NCBI GenBank assembly: GCA_946894095.1
Contig: OX335641.1
Location: forward strand, 452,501 to 516,500
Length of the DNA: 64,000 bases
Direction of reading: 5' to 3'
Source of the DNA: Incurvaria masculella
Taxonomy: Eukaryota > Arthropoda > Insecta > Lepidoptera > Incurvariidae
Position 1 is the first letter of the stretch. Each line of letters opens with the position of its first letter. Made by a program: the position numbers and the translations under genes. This document shows positions 10,556-22,867 of this stretch, in pieces. The notes below the pieces were generated by a model. It was not told the origin of the DNA. It worked only from the letters and a program-made list of their open reading frames with translations, and did no database searches.

Positions 10556-13499
10556 ATACGATGTATCACCGCGTTTACACCCGAATAACCTTGCAATAAA
10601 TACTAAATATGTATATTTATTACCTTATTAGGTTAAGTAATTGATATTTTAAGACTGTTCACGGTGGGGGTTGTTGTTTCATCGCAGTTCTTAATTTCTT
10701 TGCCTTATACCGTTCTACCAAAATTGTAAGTTTGGCAGTAACATTTCGGTATTCATAAGTGTATTATATCATTAATGCGGACAAAAAAAGACGAAAAAAA
10801 AATCATAAATTATAGAGCAGTGAAGTTTCTTTGCGGGTTTTTCTTCCTTGAGTTGATCGAATCCACGGATCAAATCAAATTGTGACATGACTTAGTGTAG
10901 TTTGGCTACCGAAAGTTGAATAAATAAATGAAAATAAATTATTTATTTATTGGTATTACCTCAATCTTATCGTGGGAGTATCGATACATATATATATTAT
11001 ATATATGTATCGGTATGAGAGCAAATGTCTATGATCGATTTGCTTCGAGTTCGTCTACAGGCCAGAAAGGGATGTCGAATGTTTGTCTATTTCGGTGTAA
11101 CGACCTGAAAGTACGCGGTTAGAATTCGCGAGCTCAGCCCCAAAATTAAACATTGTAGAGTATGGTGGGAATGAATTAAGTCAAACAAGTACATAATTCG
11201 GTCTCCGCAGATAGCTAACGTTTCTCAACATAAGGCCTACGTAATAACTAATATGCCTCGACCTTTTCCGGTTTGACCTTGCCAAGTATCGGACAAATTA
11301 ATCAACTGCCTACCTATTAATATTGCAAGTAAAAGAACTCAATTTAAGATGAATATAATTTGAACTTATTGAGGTACGCCATCTTGAAAAATTACCCAAA
11401 TGTAACTTTTCCCACGGTGCACTGTTATATTTTTACGAACTGTCCGATTACGTAGGCAATTCGGAAGGTAATGTTTGGTATTGCTCATTGGGTGAACAGG
11501 CAAGTGAGTGATAAAATCTGAAGTTTAGTTACATTGTGCCCCATGCTAACTGCCAAACGACGTATTATGTATTCGGCCTCCGTCGTGACCTCCTGGAATA
11601 CTAGCTTTGTAATTTACCATAAGAATGGTATTTTGCAACGAGCCCACAATAACACCCACAAGTCGCAGATATTTTATTAAAATTTGTAAAATTGAAATAT
11701 AAAGGGCGGTTATGAGTTGATGGCCCTTGACAAAAAAACTCATAATTTGTAATAATTGCATTAGTCTTACACACTTAACAGTATTACCGTATTCCGTGAC
11801 TCAACTATCAAATCTATCGACAGCCGTATTCAATGAGAACGAACTCAGAACACAAACTGCTGTCACGTCAATCTTAAAACGGTAACGAGCTTTTGACAAA
11901 AGCTGTCTACGAAATGCCCCGAGCCACGTGCCCACGCGAGTCACGGTGAAACAAAAGACAAATAAACAAAAGACAAAATCGAATTAAACCCAGATCAGTG
12001 TTGCTAAATCACTCATTACAAGCACTGATTGCGCTCGGACTCGAATCAATCAAGAGCACTGAGACACAGAAAGCATTGGGACACCAAATGGCGGACACAA
12101 TGGCATAAGCCACTTTCGCTGATAGTTATCTGGTGTGTGGGGACTCGGTTCAGCGGTAATTTGATCAATGGATGGATGAATTATAAAAAACTTTGATGGA
12201 GGGCGGAGCGAGTCGACCTAGTGGGACTTACACGTGTTGTGAGTTATTGTCACGTAGAGTTAGTAGGTGTAAAGAGGCGGCAGATTGAATAGTAATTTCA
12301 TAAGAACAAGAGCAGCGATCATCTAACCCGACGGTCCATTGTTCGATTCCCGCTTCAGATGAATATCTAGAACAAAAATGTTTCATTTTTTTTTAAATAT
12401 TATATTATTTTAATGCTTTTGTAGATGTTCTTATTTTAATGTAACGAGATCTGTTTTTAATGATCACACCGGTCATTACAAACAATATTGTCACATACAT
12501 GTTATATAAATAAATCAGAGAAGTGGCGAATGGAACAATGCTGTGATTAAAATTAAATTTTCCTTTTAAGATCTCTATGTTATTTTTATAAATTATTATA
12601 GTTTTGTCGATGGGTAATATGCCTAAAAATTAAAAATAAATTATTATAAAAAAAATGCAATGGTCAAATGGTCGTTATTATTTTTGTGAAACCAAATTAA
12701 ACTAATTTGATACAAGAATAAGCTCATAAATGTGCAGTTTTTTTACATTTACTTTAACGTAAAATTTAATATTTTAAACATGCAACTCGTATTAACAACA
12801 ATGGATTTTGGGGAATTAAAAAAAACTGAGTATCAGCCAAATCACCACCCAGATTGATAATAAAACGAAAAAATAATTTAAGCATACGTAACTATTTCCC
12901 GACGGCCTTTAAGGCCTTTAAGGCGTGTTGTGAGTCACAGAAAATCTAAGATTAAAAAAAATTAAGAAATACATTCATTGTCCATGGTCAAAGCACAATT
13001 TTGCACGGCGGCTGCCATTAAACTAACGAAACTTCTTCCAGGCCCTAACGTTTTCCTACGTTCCCTAAACGTTTTCAGATTTTAATAATCACTTAGAAAG
13101 CATCATTCTATAAATGTCTGAATGTTTTGATTTGTTTGTATATATCTGCATTTTTAAGTAAAAAAAAAAAATCGAAAATAAACGTAAAAGAATACCACTT
13201 TTTTCCAATGTTTATAAGCCAATATTTTCCAATATTAAAGGTATATTTAAAAAGTTAAAATTTAGACAACATATTTTAGAATCCAAAATTTTAAAAACCT
13301 AGTAAAACAATTAAAGTATTGAAACAGTTATCGCTCATAGTACGGGAATTGATGAGGCAATGACTCTCTTAATGAATCTCACTAAATGTGGGGTTCTATA
13401 AACTCTCTTCTGAATTTGACAAGTTTCCAAACTCCTTTCAACCTTCTCAAAAATGTTGCATGAGATGCTCGCCAATGCGATCCGTCGGGTATTTGTAAT

Positions 13500-13605
13500 A
13501 TTCACGACGAACATGGACGGTTCTAGATAGTACTAGCTCTATGTATCGTGACGTCACGCCGCCGTGAGTCGTGACATGACCCGCTGTGAGCCTGCTCGTG
13601 ACTTT
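13500..13605. promoter_or_regulatory. Cluster of TCGTG motifs with a CRE
   Basis: TCGTG at 13546, 13569 and 13596 (each as TCGTGAC), its inverse CACGA at 13503, and TGACGTCA at 13549-13556. TCGTG is, as I recall, the preferred core of the Dysfusion:Tango heterodimer in Drosophila, so the cluster could be an autoregulatory intronic element. Not demonstrated. Confidence 0.3.
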
Positions 13606-14008
13606 TATGACCAAATTCTCTTTGATAGAACCGAGTTCATGGATTTGCAGGCTCGCGATCGATACAACTTATCGGTGACAATTTACCTTATATTGGCAGC
13701 AAGATTCTATATTTAGTTAATGTTGTTTGGTGATGTCAGTTTATTAATTTTGCGGACCAATATATTATCAAGCTGACCCTTTAAATTATTCCCATAGTAA
13801 TTTATTTATAATCCATGTAAACAAAAGAGATCCGAAATGACAAAATAAATACTTATTGCTTCACGTAGCGAATAAAAAAGCCTTCTGCTCATTATTTATT
13901 CAATGAAAACATATTTCTTAATCATATTTTAAGACCTTTGTTATGGTATTACGTTGCATCGTCAATTTTGATGTGCAATTAATAATTTCATTATAATAAT
14001 AAAAGCTA

Positions 14009-14416
14009 TTAATTCTTGAAGAAATAACAATTGAATATCTAGATAATCTTTACATCAAATGCGATGATACCAAACCGGACGGAACCATGGAAGAGCTCGC
14101 ATTAGTGACCATGAAAATGCAATTGATGAATGAGAAGATTGAACCATCCGGCCCGTTGATTCCAATTTTCAAAAAGTACCAACCCAAATTAAACGTATAC
14201 AATGCCACATGCAAATATAGTCGCAGACGTATTGGAGGGTTTGTGTGGGTGGGAACTGAAGTGCGAACGCATTTTTTAGAGCACATTCGCGCGCGGTGTA
14301 GGTTTTTCGACTGTATGGCATACGAAGCGTCGCCGGATTTCTACACAATTATATGGCCGCTTTGGTCATACGGCGGAGACGCGATATCGACTCAAATCGC
14401 GATTCAAATCAGTTGA
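14009..14416 (+). other. Unidentified open frame of about 135 codons
   Basis: An open frame from about 14006 (first Met at 14087) reads EEITIEYLDNLYIKCDDTKP, then MEELALVTMKMQLMNEKIEP, IFKKYQPKLNVYNATCK, RRRIGGFVWVG. The first 90 residues have protein-like composition (charged and aromatic residues alternating), the last 40 less so. It stops before a 75 bp AATAA-rich tract. I recognise no family. It could be a small gene, an exon, a decayed viral or transposon remnant, or chance. Confidence 0.2.
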
Positions 14417-14757
14417 ACCATATTTAAAAAAAGAATATATACATTATTAATAATAAATAATTAATAACAATAAAATAAATAATAAATAAATAATTATTTA
14501 TTATTTTCCTAGAAACAAAATAAAAACTAATTTCCTCAAAGTAATTTTTCCAGTCAACCTTTGGGTTTGCAGGTGCTTAAAATACTTCCCTACGTGTTTA
14601 ATTTTCACGGGACGATTTTTCCCAGACAAACCCACAATTTTACGCACAAAGTGGAGACGACCCCTTCAAGTGACATTGGGAAACATCTCCCGATGTTACT
14701 GAATCGATTCACTGTATCACCTAAGTTAAATACCGATCGGTTACTTTTTTTTATATT

Positions 14758-15575
14758 ACAGCTAGCAGCCCGTCCCGGCTTTGCACGGGCATAATGTTAT
14801 TTAAAAAATATTATTTTGACACAATGATACACAAATAAACCATTTTTACGTAGAGTTCCTACATTGAGATATTTGAAATAAAAAAAAAACTTAGATATTA
14901 TTATTACATGATTATTAGATATTAGAGAAATAATAAATTCAAAGTGCTACAGGGAGAACCGCGGCCTCCGAGGCACGCTCCCGCCGCCCCGGCCGGCCGG
15001 TACCGCCGCAAACACTACATCCCGCAATTTTTAAATCTATAATATCTTCGAAAATATTCATTTAAATCATATGCTGTAAGGGCCGTATAGATCTATATTA
15101 ATTCAACAATGTATTTAAGGTATTTAATTGGATAAGGATTAATGCTGTATTGGTTAAAATCGCTTCGAAAATAAGCCATTATTTGTCGTAAAAAGTAAAT
15201 GAGAAAAAAATGTTATTGTGGGATATCCATAAGAGATAGATATATACCATCGCGGAGTTTTCTGTAGACCTTTTCACTGTATACAATACTTAGTACATTA
15301 TTTTGATAAATCTCGTAGGGTACAGCCTGCGTTTGCAATGTAAGCGGAAAAAAAATATTTTTTTACGACATCACATTGGAAAGCTCAAAAATAACAGTAT
15401 TTCTCCAATATTTAATGGATGTTATTATACATATAAACCTTCCTCTTGAATCACTCTATCTATTAAAAAAAACCGCATCATAATCCGTTGCGTAGTTTTA
15501 AAGATTTAAGCGTACATAGGGATATAGTGATATAGGGACAGAGAAAGCGACTTTGTTTTATACTATGTAGTGATG
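14758..15575 (+). repeat. RTE-like/unclassified retroposon relic
   Basis: Opens CAGCTAGCAGCCCGTCCCGG, CTTTGCACGGGCATAATG, a motif shared with 30024-30185. It closes near 15560 with ATAGGGACAGAGAAAGCGAC and TTTGTTTTATACTATGTAGTG, a terminal motif I know from lepidopteran retroposons. No intact frame. Confidence 0.6.
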
Positions 15576-15899
15576 ATACTTCGACGGTAAACTGTATTGG
15601 CCGTCAGGACAAATAAGTTAGACTCAAGTCGCACAATCAACTATCATCAAGTCTGCAGAACGTTGGATCATAGAAATAAATACACAAGTGGTGAAGAATC
15701 GTCTGTGAGAATAGTTGCCTGTTTATAATTTGAAGAACGGGTCTGTGGAATATTTTTTGTGTATTTTATTAAGAACTGCAGTACCCGGCTCCACTCTCGA
15801 AAATATCGAAGTTTTTTTCCGGAATAAAACAAAAGGCCCAACCAAAATGATATGAATATCCCCATAACTCGTAGTAGTAGTCAATATTTTGATAGTTTC

Positions 15900-15995
15900 A
15901 TGGTGCGGACGCCATGTAAAACCCATCCTCATATAACTAGGTGGTGCTAGGTACCAAAGCCCACCCAGTTTGGTACCACGGTAATATGGAAGAGC
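15900..15995 (+). repeat. Short SINE fragment
   Basis: CGCCATGTAAAACCCATCCT, ACTAGGTGGTGCTAGGTACC and GTTTGGTACCACGG match the middle of the SINE body. Confidence 0.55.
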
Positions 15996-16484
15996 CGTCA
16001 GTAAGGTTTTATTTATCTTGTGTGTTTTGTGCGTTTCGGGTTCACTTTGGTTTAGTTTGTTTTGGTTGTTTCAAAAGCTGCTTAGATCAGAATGTTGGTT
16101 CGTAGTGTAAAACAAAACACATTTTCAAGATTTTTCTTCTAGTTTTATTTGAAAGATCAGTCCTGGGGAATAATTTCTTTAAAATTGCAATGAATTACAT
16201 AAACTAAAACCAAATGTTGCAGCCTTCGCGAATGTCGAATGGATTACTCCATTAAGCCTCTACGTGGCCTCACTATAGTGAAGGGATATGTCACCGAAGC
16301 TGTTACGGGTCTATTTGGATCGGGCGGTGCGGTGGGTAGAGTAACTATGGAGAGAAAAACAGAGTAAAATGATTGAAAACAAAACGACGAGAGTACAGAG
16401 GCGACAGAAATAAGTAAGGCGAATAAAGGCGGGTACGGACAGCATACAAAACTGGGTTGCGCGTCTCCGATTAAGGAAGAGTGT
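15996..16484. other. Unassigned intronic sequence
   Basis: No gene. 16240-16500 is somewhat GC-richer but has no recognisable exon. Confidence 0.5.
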
Positions 16485-17035
16485 TTAAGGCGGCCCAACC
16501 CGGCGGGCCTAACTCATTCGCGGGCACGGTACAAAACCGTGCTGTCGCGCTCTGGGACCTTCTCTGTTTCAAAGAATAAGACAGGCTCCGTGATGAGGAA
16601 GATGCAACATGGCCACAAAAAAGACAATGTGCATAGTGTATGATTTGGTAAGATTTACGAAAATTTTAATTTCAAAACGACTTATAGCTAAAAGTAAACC
16701 ACGACCGCTTTAGTTAAAAAATCTAACAAAAACCAAATAGATCATAAATCTTGATTAAATAAGCTATGTCTGATGACTCATCTTTTTACGATGTTCTTAC
16801 TTTATCATTGCGTAATCCACCTCCAAAGTTATTGTATAAAACGCGCGAAAAAATCGAACTTTCGGACCTTATAACTTAGAAACCAAACACAATTTTACAA
16901 TGCCAATGGTCATCAGACATCTAGTTCGATCAAATAAAGCTATTTTGAGAAAAATTTTTGATCTCTGACAAGAAATTTGTGCGTGATCTTCTTTCCCCTT
17001 TTGTATGGGGAGATGAGCTGGTTGGGCCACCTTAA
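16485..17035 (+). mobile_element. TTAA-bounded non-autonomous DNA element, copy 1 (551 bp)
   Basis: Ends TTAAGGCGGCCCAACC and GGTTGGGCCACCTTAA form about 16 bp terminal inverted repeats including a TTAA at each side. The interior (CACGGTACAAAACCGTGCTG, AGACAGGCTCCGTGATGAGG, CTTATAGCTAAAAGTAAACC) has no long reading frame and is collinear with the copy at 51399. Confidence 0.88.
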
Positions 17036-17151
17036 GGTGGTGAGCATCAGAAAATTACGATCGGAAAGCATTTTTCTAATATTTAATTTAAAATAAAATC
17101 AACTAATATCTGTGTCTGGACATATTGTTTTTCTAAAGATGAATCCTTGAA

Positions 17152-17216
17152 ATGAAATGAAATAAAAATGAAATGTAATGAAATAAAAATGAAATGAAAT
17201 TGAGGTGAAATGAAAA
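17152..17216. repeat. GAAAT microsatellite
   Basis: Imperfect repeats of GAAAT and AAAATGAAATGAAAT over about 65 bp; simple sequence in intron. Confidence 0.75.
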
Positions 17217-17287
17217 TTTGTGTAAACAACCATAGTGAATGTTACGTAATAAAAATGTCATCGTTTTCGAATTGGTGGTGGTTTGGA

Positions 17288-17392
17288 TTGCTGACATGGC
17301 ACCTAGTTCACATGTGGTATGTTAGGTCAATATCATGACTATAGATGCGGTTTTGGCCATCAATGTTTACTTCCATAACTTTATATTTATAC
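17288..17392 (+). repeat. Short SINE fragment
   Basis: GACATGGCACCTAGTTCACA, TGTGGTATGTTAGGTCAATA, then TTTTGGCCATCAATG: the 3' end of the body. Confidence 0.5.
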
Positions 17393-17657
17393 GCCTGTTG
17401 CTGTTCTGTCGAGGGCCACGGGCTCGACACCGAGGCTGTGCACCCTTTTTGTGTGGGTCACTTCATGGTCCGAACTGAAAATCATCAGCCTGTATAGTCC
17501 ATAGCTACTTAGTAAGGCAGGTGAAGCTAGCACCTTTGACATACAACACACCACATTTTCTGTGTTTGATTTAGCTTCCTATACCAAACACACACAAGAC
17601 TTAGAATCAATAAACAATTAAAATAAATCAAAAAAGAGTTTTTTTTATTCGAAGGAA

Positions 17658-17965
17658 TATATGGCGTATACCAGGCTCTCACCTAAGAGCCTCCCGATGG
17701 CGCTCATGGTTTTTCGAAGTTTCTCGGAGGCTGAGAAATCCATGTCAGCCGGCCAGATGCTTCTTCACTTTTGTGAAAGACCCGAGGTGGTATTTCGCCC
17801 AAAATTGTTTAACGACCCTACAGATAATGATCTACACTACAGGATCAGTAGGTTCTAGTTTCAGCAATGTGGACAGTAAATGGATGAATAATCTACCTAT
17901 TACGCGTTAAGTGGTAATAGAAATAGAACGGAGTTCTACTCAGAAAAACATTCTCCATGATATAG
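17658..17965 (-). mobile_element. LINE 3' fragment, same family as 21622-21965
   Basis: Begins at ATATGGCGTATACCAGG and includes CAGCCGGCCAGATGCTTCTT. The outer part (GGATCAGTAGGTTCTA...ATTCTCCATG) is shared with the copy at 31230-31510, which extends the family consensus. No open frame remains. Confidence 0.6.
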
Positions 17966-18364
17966 ATAGATGATACAGAAACCCGGTTAGAGTGTAAGCT
18001 TTCCTTTTGGTTTTTTTTCTGCCAACCGTACGTCCGAGTGCAGTCCGCGTAGACACAGCGTATGCAAATCCTACATCTTAATACAGAGAGAGGCCCCGGC
18101 GCTGCAGTTTTGTTATTACAATCAGATACATTTACATTTCATAAATAAATGCATCGCGCCTGTTCTAACGATTGCTGTGGAAACGCGCGGGAATGTTTTT
18201 GCTAGCGCATGCGCTCGCGGTCGCCTCGATTTGAATATATCATAGGAGACGCGACAGTGACTGAGCTAAGGCCACGTAGGACGCTCTGTGACGTTCGTGC
18301 GAGCATGGGCTTTCATGGAACTGCTAAATAAACGTCGTTTGTAACATCGAGGATGTATTATTGA
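17966..18364. other. Unassigned GC-richer intronic stretch
   Basis: 18040-18320 is GC-richer than its surroundings, with ATGCAAAT (18062-18069), GCTAGCGCATGCGC and several CG dinucleotides. No exon or repeat identified; could be regulatory. Confidence 0.35.
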
Positions 18365-18766
18365 GCGACTCGCAGCCTATCGGCGCGGGGACTGGCCTAG
18401 CGTACCAGAGGTCTGGGTTCAATTCCTCGCCCCGACATGCACTACTTTCTTTCTCTTCTGAGTTCGATAAGTGCATTTCGTCACGAATGAGAGCTGCTGA
18501 TCCATGTAAAACTGTATGTCCCCTTCCCATACTAGGTGGGAGGGTTATAGCCCGCCCGGGTTGGTACCATCGCATTGGATGAAAAGATGGTCGAAGCGGC
18601 AATGAAAAATTGTCCGTGTTTTCCATCCATTTCAACGTAGCCGTGCTCATAAAGGGAAGGTCCTGGCATGGCACCTAATTCCTTCGGGAATGTGGTGTAT
18701 TGGGCTAATATCATAACGGTAGTTGTGTGGTATTAGCCATCCATGTCAGGTCGCATAAAAAAAAAA
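18365..18766 (+). repeat. SINE, tRNA-headed type, full length
   Basis: The head has an A-box-like CAGCCTATCGGCGCGGGG and box B GGTTCAATTCC, about 45 bp apart as in tRNA genes. The shared body follows, with an A10 tail at 18757-18766. This is one of the best-preserved copies and would be transcribed by RNA polymerase III. Confidence 0.88.
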
Positions 18767-20017
18767 GGAAATCACCGATCTAACCATCAAGTTCGTCTCA
18801 GCACCGGCGCGTCTGCCTTGGCCCGTTGGCTCCGGATGCTCAGGACGACACATGGTGGGCCACAGGTCAGTGGACCCGCGCATTAAAATGTGCTAAGGCA
18901 CAAATAACGCACCGCACTCGTAGAAAACCCATCGGTTAATTGGCCGTTACGTACGCGAACCCAATGATTAGCCAGGTCAATCCGACTTGCTCCAGCGAGC
19001 TATTAATTCCAGCGATGGCCGAGCGAGTCGATCTCGCGGCGGCACGTATAGAGAACTGTCGATATCTGTTATTAGATTGTTATTTAGAGATGGGCCAGTT
19101 GGTGAAACGTCCTATTATACAACGAGAGGCGCTCTACGAGCGACTAGCGGATACAAAATACGAATAAAAAAACTGAGGAAAATCCCAACATGACCACCAC
19201 TAAATGAAGAAGAAAACCCTTACAAAACAAAATGATAAAGAAAAACCCTCTTCCGTGAAAATAATCACTTTGATCTTCAATGGAGATGATACTGCAGAAC
19301 CAATCATTCTGTACAAATGTCTTGTATTTCGAGATGGTTTAGACTTTAGACACTCGAGTTGTGATTTTGAAAATGTATAGGAAAATAGTAATAAAAAAAA
19401 TAGCGAGGCCACCCGAGCTCAGGACGATCTAGAAGAACCACGACCAGATGGATGGACAATTCGTAAATGTCAGGTACCTATATAGCGCCCGTAATGGTAA
19501 AGCATATATGAAGATGTGTGTAACTGTAGATGGAAGCGAAATAAGTATTCTGTGGTCGGGTACGGGTGCTTAATCATATCTGCCTACTCCATAAGGGAAG
19601 CGGCGTGATGGAATGTATGATGTCTTATTTCTCTTAAAAAAAATGAATTACTTTTCACTTTTCTATGTAACTGGACGTGCCTGACGGATGCAAGACCTAC
19701 GGTCATGTTATTAGGTTTATTAAAAGGCTTCCGTGGCCACACTCTAAAACTGAATAAAACAGAACACAAAACCAACAAACGGAAGCACTTCATAACTATT
19801 GGAACCAACTTCCAGAGGACAACACTATTCAATTTAAGAACTGTTTGGACGCTAAATAAATATTTTTTTAAAATAAGTAACCAAGTGAACTGAAACCGAA
19901 TAAGTGAAAAAGAAAATCTGTTAACACAGATTTGTACAATGTACTTCATTTCGACACATTAGCCTAAGCTGCCTGTCTTATATAAAATAAACAAAATTAA
20001 TTTAAAAAAAATACGCT
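18767..20017. other. Unassigned intronic sequence
   Basis: Only short chance frames; no family recognised. Confidence 0.5.
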
Positions 20018-20268
20018 AACCGACCTCATGGTAGCAATGTGCTATTGAACTGTATGAAAAATATGAACAATTTTTCATTGCTATTTTAACCATCGTTCAT
20101 TCAATCAATCGTGGGAATAATCACACCACCTAGTGAGTAGAGTAGAGTCACTTAGTGAGTGAGAGAGTTTAACATGACATTCGAACCAAAACGGTCGGTC
20201 GGTCACCCACCCAGAGGCCGACCGCGCCCAGGGTTGCTTCACCTCAATTATCGAACGCGTCGCAAATA
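20018..20268 (-). repeat. SINE fragment, 5S-headed, degenerate
   Basis: The reverse complement has GAGGTGAAGCAACCCTGGGC and CTGGGTGGGTGACCG, again 5S-like, then a decayed body with CGATGGTTAAAATAGC and CAATGAAAAATTG. Confidence 0.65.
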
Positions 20269-20787
20269 AGAATTCACTCTAAAATCTATTTTTCTATAAG
20301 CACGCTTAGAATGACAGAAAAGATCGATCTTAACCGATATTCGAGCAGTCATTTCGTTCCCGTGTGAGGTTACCGTGGCGTAATAGCCCGATATCGAGCT
20401 TAATTACAGGCCGCGAAGAACCAAGGTCGTTATTAGCGGGCTCCGATCAATCGCTGGCAATTATTTTATTTTCACGTGAATGTGATACGCAGCTCCGTTT
20501 CCTAAACCATCAATCATCGTTAGCTGTGTCTGGTGCCCGCGGACCAATGCGTCGACTTGTCAGTGGCCAGTTGCGATACTTTTATTACTGAGTACCATTG
20601 AGTCGTCATGGCTGTTCACGGTACGGCGACAACGTTGCTTAGGCTGCTTGTAATCTTGAATGCAAACGTATTCTTGGGCAATAAAAGGCGCGTGATGTTT
20701 GAGTTAATAGTGATGGCAACTGGATCTGTGTAAAATATTGCAAGTGTAAGCGGAAAGTTTTCGGCGGCGGAGACGCGTCTTATTATG

Positions 20788-21177
20788 AGTTCCGTACCCA
20801 AAGGGTGCCAACGGAACCCTATTACTAAGCCTTCACTGTCCGTCCGTCCGTCCGTCCGTTCTTCCATCCGTCGATCCGTTCGTCCATCCGTTCTTCCGTC
20901 CGTCGGTCCGTTCGACCGTCCGTCCGTCCGTCCGTCCGTCCGTACGTCCGTCTGTCACAGGGCTGTATGTCATGAACCGTAATAGGTAGGTAGCTGAAAT
21001 TTTCACAGGGTGTGTATTTATTCAGCCGCTATAACAACAAAAAAGGAAAGAAAAAAGAAAAAGTTAAAAATAATAAAAAATAAAGGGGGGCAAAACGTGA
21101 TTTTTAGTGTTAAATCCATTACTATGGTACAGAACCCTTCGTGTGCGATTCCGACTCGCAATGGGCCGGTTTTTGTT
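20788..21177 (-). repeat. GGAC/TTCCG repeat, copy 2, with expanded GTCC tract
   Basis: Reverse orientation: TTCCGTACCCAAAGGGTGCC at the left and CCGACTCGCAATGGGCCGG at the right. An imperfect GTCC/TTCC microsatellite of about 110 bp occupies 20838-20950. Confidence 0.88.
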
Positions 21178-21621
21178 CATACAACTCGAGGCATGCGAAC
21201 CCACCTCCCGTTCACTTTGTCGGTCGCCGTGTTTGGTTTGTACAACTTGATTTACGACCATAACGATTCAATTAGATTGCTATTAGTGTAGCATTTCTGT
21301 AAACAAGAACGTATACCATTCTTAAGCATAGTTTTCTGCCAGCTCCGGAAAGTATTGTAAAAAGAGGTGTTGGGCGTATTATAAAATGTCTAGAATGGTG
21401 GCCACGGGTGGCTAAGATGCCGCAGGCGTGGTTTACAAAATTGATTTACGGAAATTAAATTTACAACCGATTTGTGTCATGCCCACTATGCATGCATTCA
21501 TTGCAGTCACTGCCGTCACATCTGAAAACGATTCTCGACGTAAATAAGTAGGAACAATAAATACTTAACGAAACAATCAATTTAAAAAAATCTCATCTCC
21601 AGATCCCCAACTCCGAAGTAG

Positions 21622-21965
21622 TCTATAGTCTCTGTGTTCTCCCGTCTTTAACATGGAAAATGCTCGTCGGAGCTGCATAACGCTGTACCTCCGTGCCCTT
21701 TATTTCGTGAACAGGCAGGAAATGCACGCGTTCACTGTCGACAAAAAACAAATTAGAACCAACCGATCCTCTAGATCCTTTGTAGTTTGGGTTGGTAAAC
21801 TATGGAATGCACTCCCTACCGAGGTATTTCCCCCAAATTACAACCTGGGGTCCTTCAAACATCGTGTGAAGAAGCACCTGGCCGGCCGGCATGGTTTAAA
21901 AAGTTCGAAAGCTCATGGGCGTCGTCAGGCACCTTAAGAGGTCCTGGCGTACGCCATATGTCGTA
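21622..21965 (+). mobile_element. LINE 3' fragment (RT C-terminal tail)
   Basis: The frame reads NRSSRSFVVWVGKLWNALPT, EVFPPNYNLGSFKHRVKKHL, a block typical of the last 60 residues of lepidopteran jockey/RTE-like reverse transcriptases (LWNxLPxxVFP..YNLxxFKxRV..HL). The ending GGCGTACGCCATATGTCGTA recurs in the shorter fragments elsewhere in the window. Upstream coding sequence is absent. Confidence 0.75.
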
Positions 21966-22417
21966 CTTAACATAAAACAATCTTTAAACTAAGGACAAGG
22001 AGACTTTTTATGCGGCCAGTGATTGCTGCTTCACTCTGTGTGAAGATGTTAGTTCCGCGACCAATAACGAAGATTCGCCTCGTTTACTGAGTTTACGGGC
22101 GTTTTAATGAAAAAACATTAAGTGCCTCAATGGGCAGCTAGTTTATGAATATAAAGTTACGAAGCTAATCATCATTAACATCTTATGAAAAGATTAAAAA
22201 CCGCCGTAGACATTTACGAATATGTAGAATTATGGTTTGCATGAAATTACTCGCCCGAAACCGACAATCACTGGATTGTGAATAAACGATTGCAACGTCA
22301 TTAACGAGTAGTTAGGCTGTTTACTTCCGCGTGGCTTCGGAATATTATACGCCGGAATAGTTGCTCCTATTTAAGGCCCCAACTGAGGCCAGCAAACGAT
22401 AAGCCTACTTTTTAACG

Positions 22418-22690
22418 TAAATTAATATATATTTTACGCTTATTCACTAGACAAATGAGTGAGCTAAAACCACAAAAAAATAAATTGTCTAAATCATTAA
22501 TAGTGTTCAAGCTCCGCCGGCTTGAAAACCTAATAAAAACCAAGGAAATATGTGTTTACAAATATTTTTTTTTCAAAATGCATTAAAACCGTTTTACGGT
22601 CATGCACTAGATAATTCTTATCCGACGCTGAGGTTAAATAAAAATAACCCCAAAATTTTGGAGGTTAGCGTCAAGATTTGAAATGATGGA
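22418..22690 (+). repeat. Unclassified interspersed repeat, copy 1
   Basis: ACGCTTATTCACTAGACAAA, GGCTTGAAAACCTAATAAAA, AAAACCGTTTTACGGTCATG, CACTAGATAATTCTTATCCG and GGTTAGCGTCAAG recur in the same order at 52310-52620. No coding potential or clear termini. Confidence 0.7.
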
Positions 22691-22867
22691 GAAAATCAAT
22701 GCCCGCCTACGCCTGCCTCTACTACATAAAACACAAACGAAAACCAGGCCGATGCATATGGATATATTTACTCTTAGTAATAAGTACGCCTTGGTGCGAT
22801 TAGTCATTATTTATTGCGGATACTGGTTTCACCAGCACATCCATATATTGTTTTCGCAGCCCCCTTG

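Larger units (their letters stand above)
8173..14005. other. Dys B-C intron: mostly unique AT-rich sequence
   Basis: Apart from listed fragments, no exon was seen. An AT palindrome is at 10979-11015, a TTCGATTCC box-B-like patch at 12343-12351 (12300-12365 might be a SINE head relic), and a small duplicated AAGGCCTTT at 12908-12920. Confidence 0.55.

Noticed and set aside
19584..19949. 121-codon minus-strand frame
   Set aside because: No domain, low-complexity AT-driven composition, no splice or promoter context.
20785..20982. Serine/proline-rich protein (SVRPSVRPS repeats)
   Set aside because: Translation of the GTCC microsatellite inside an interspersed repeat; same for similar frames at 29273-29860 and 40398.
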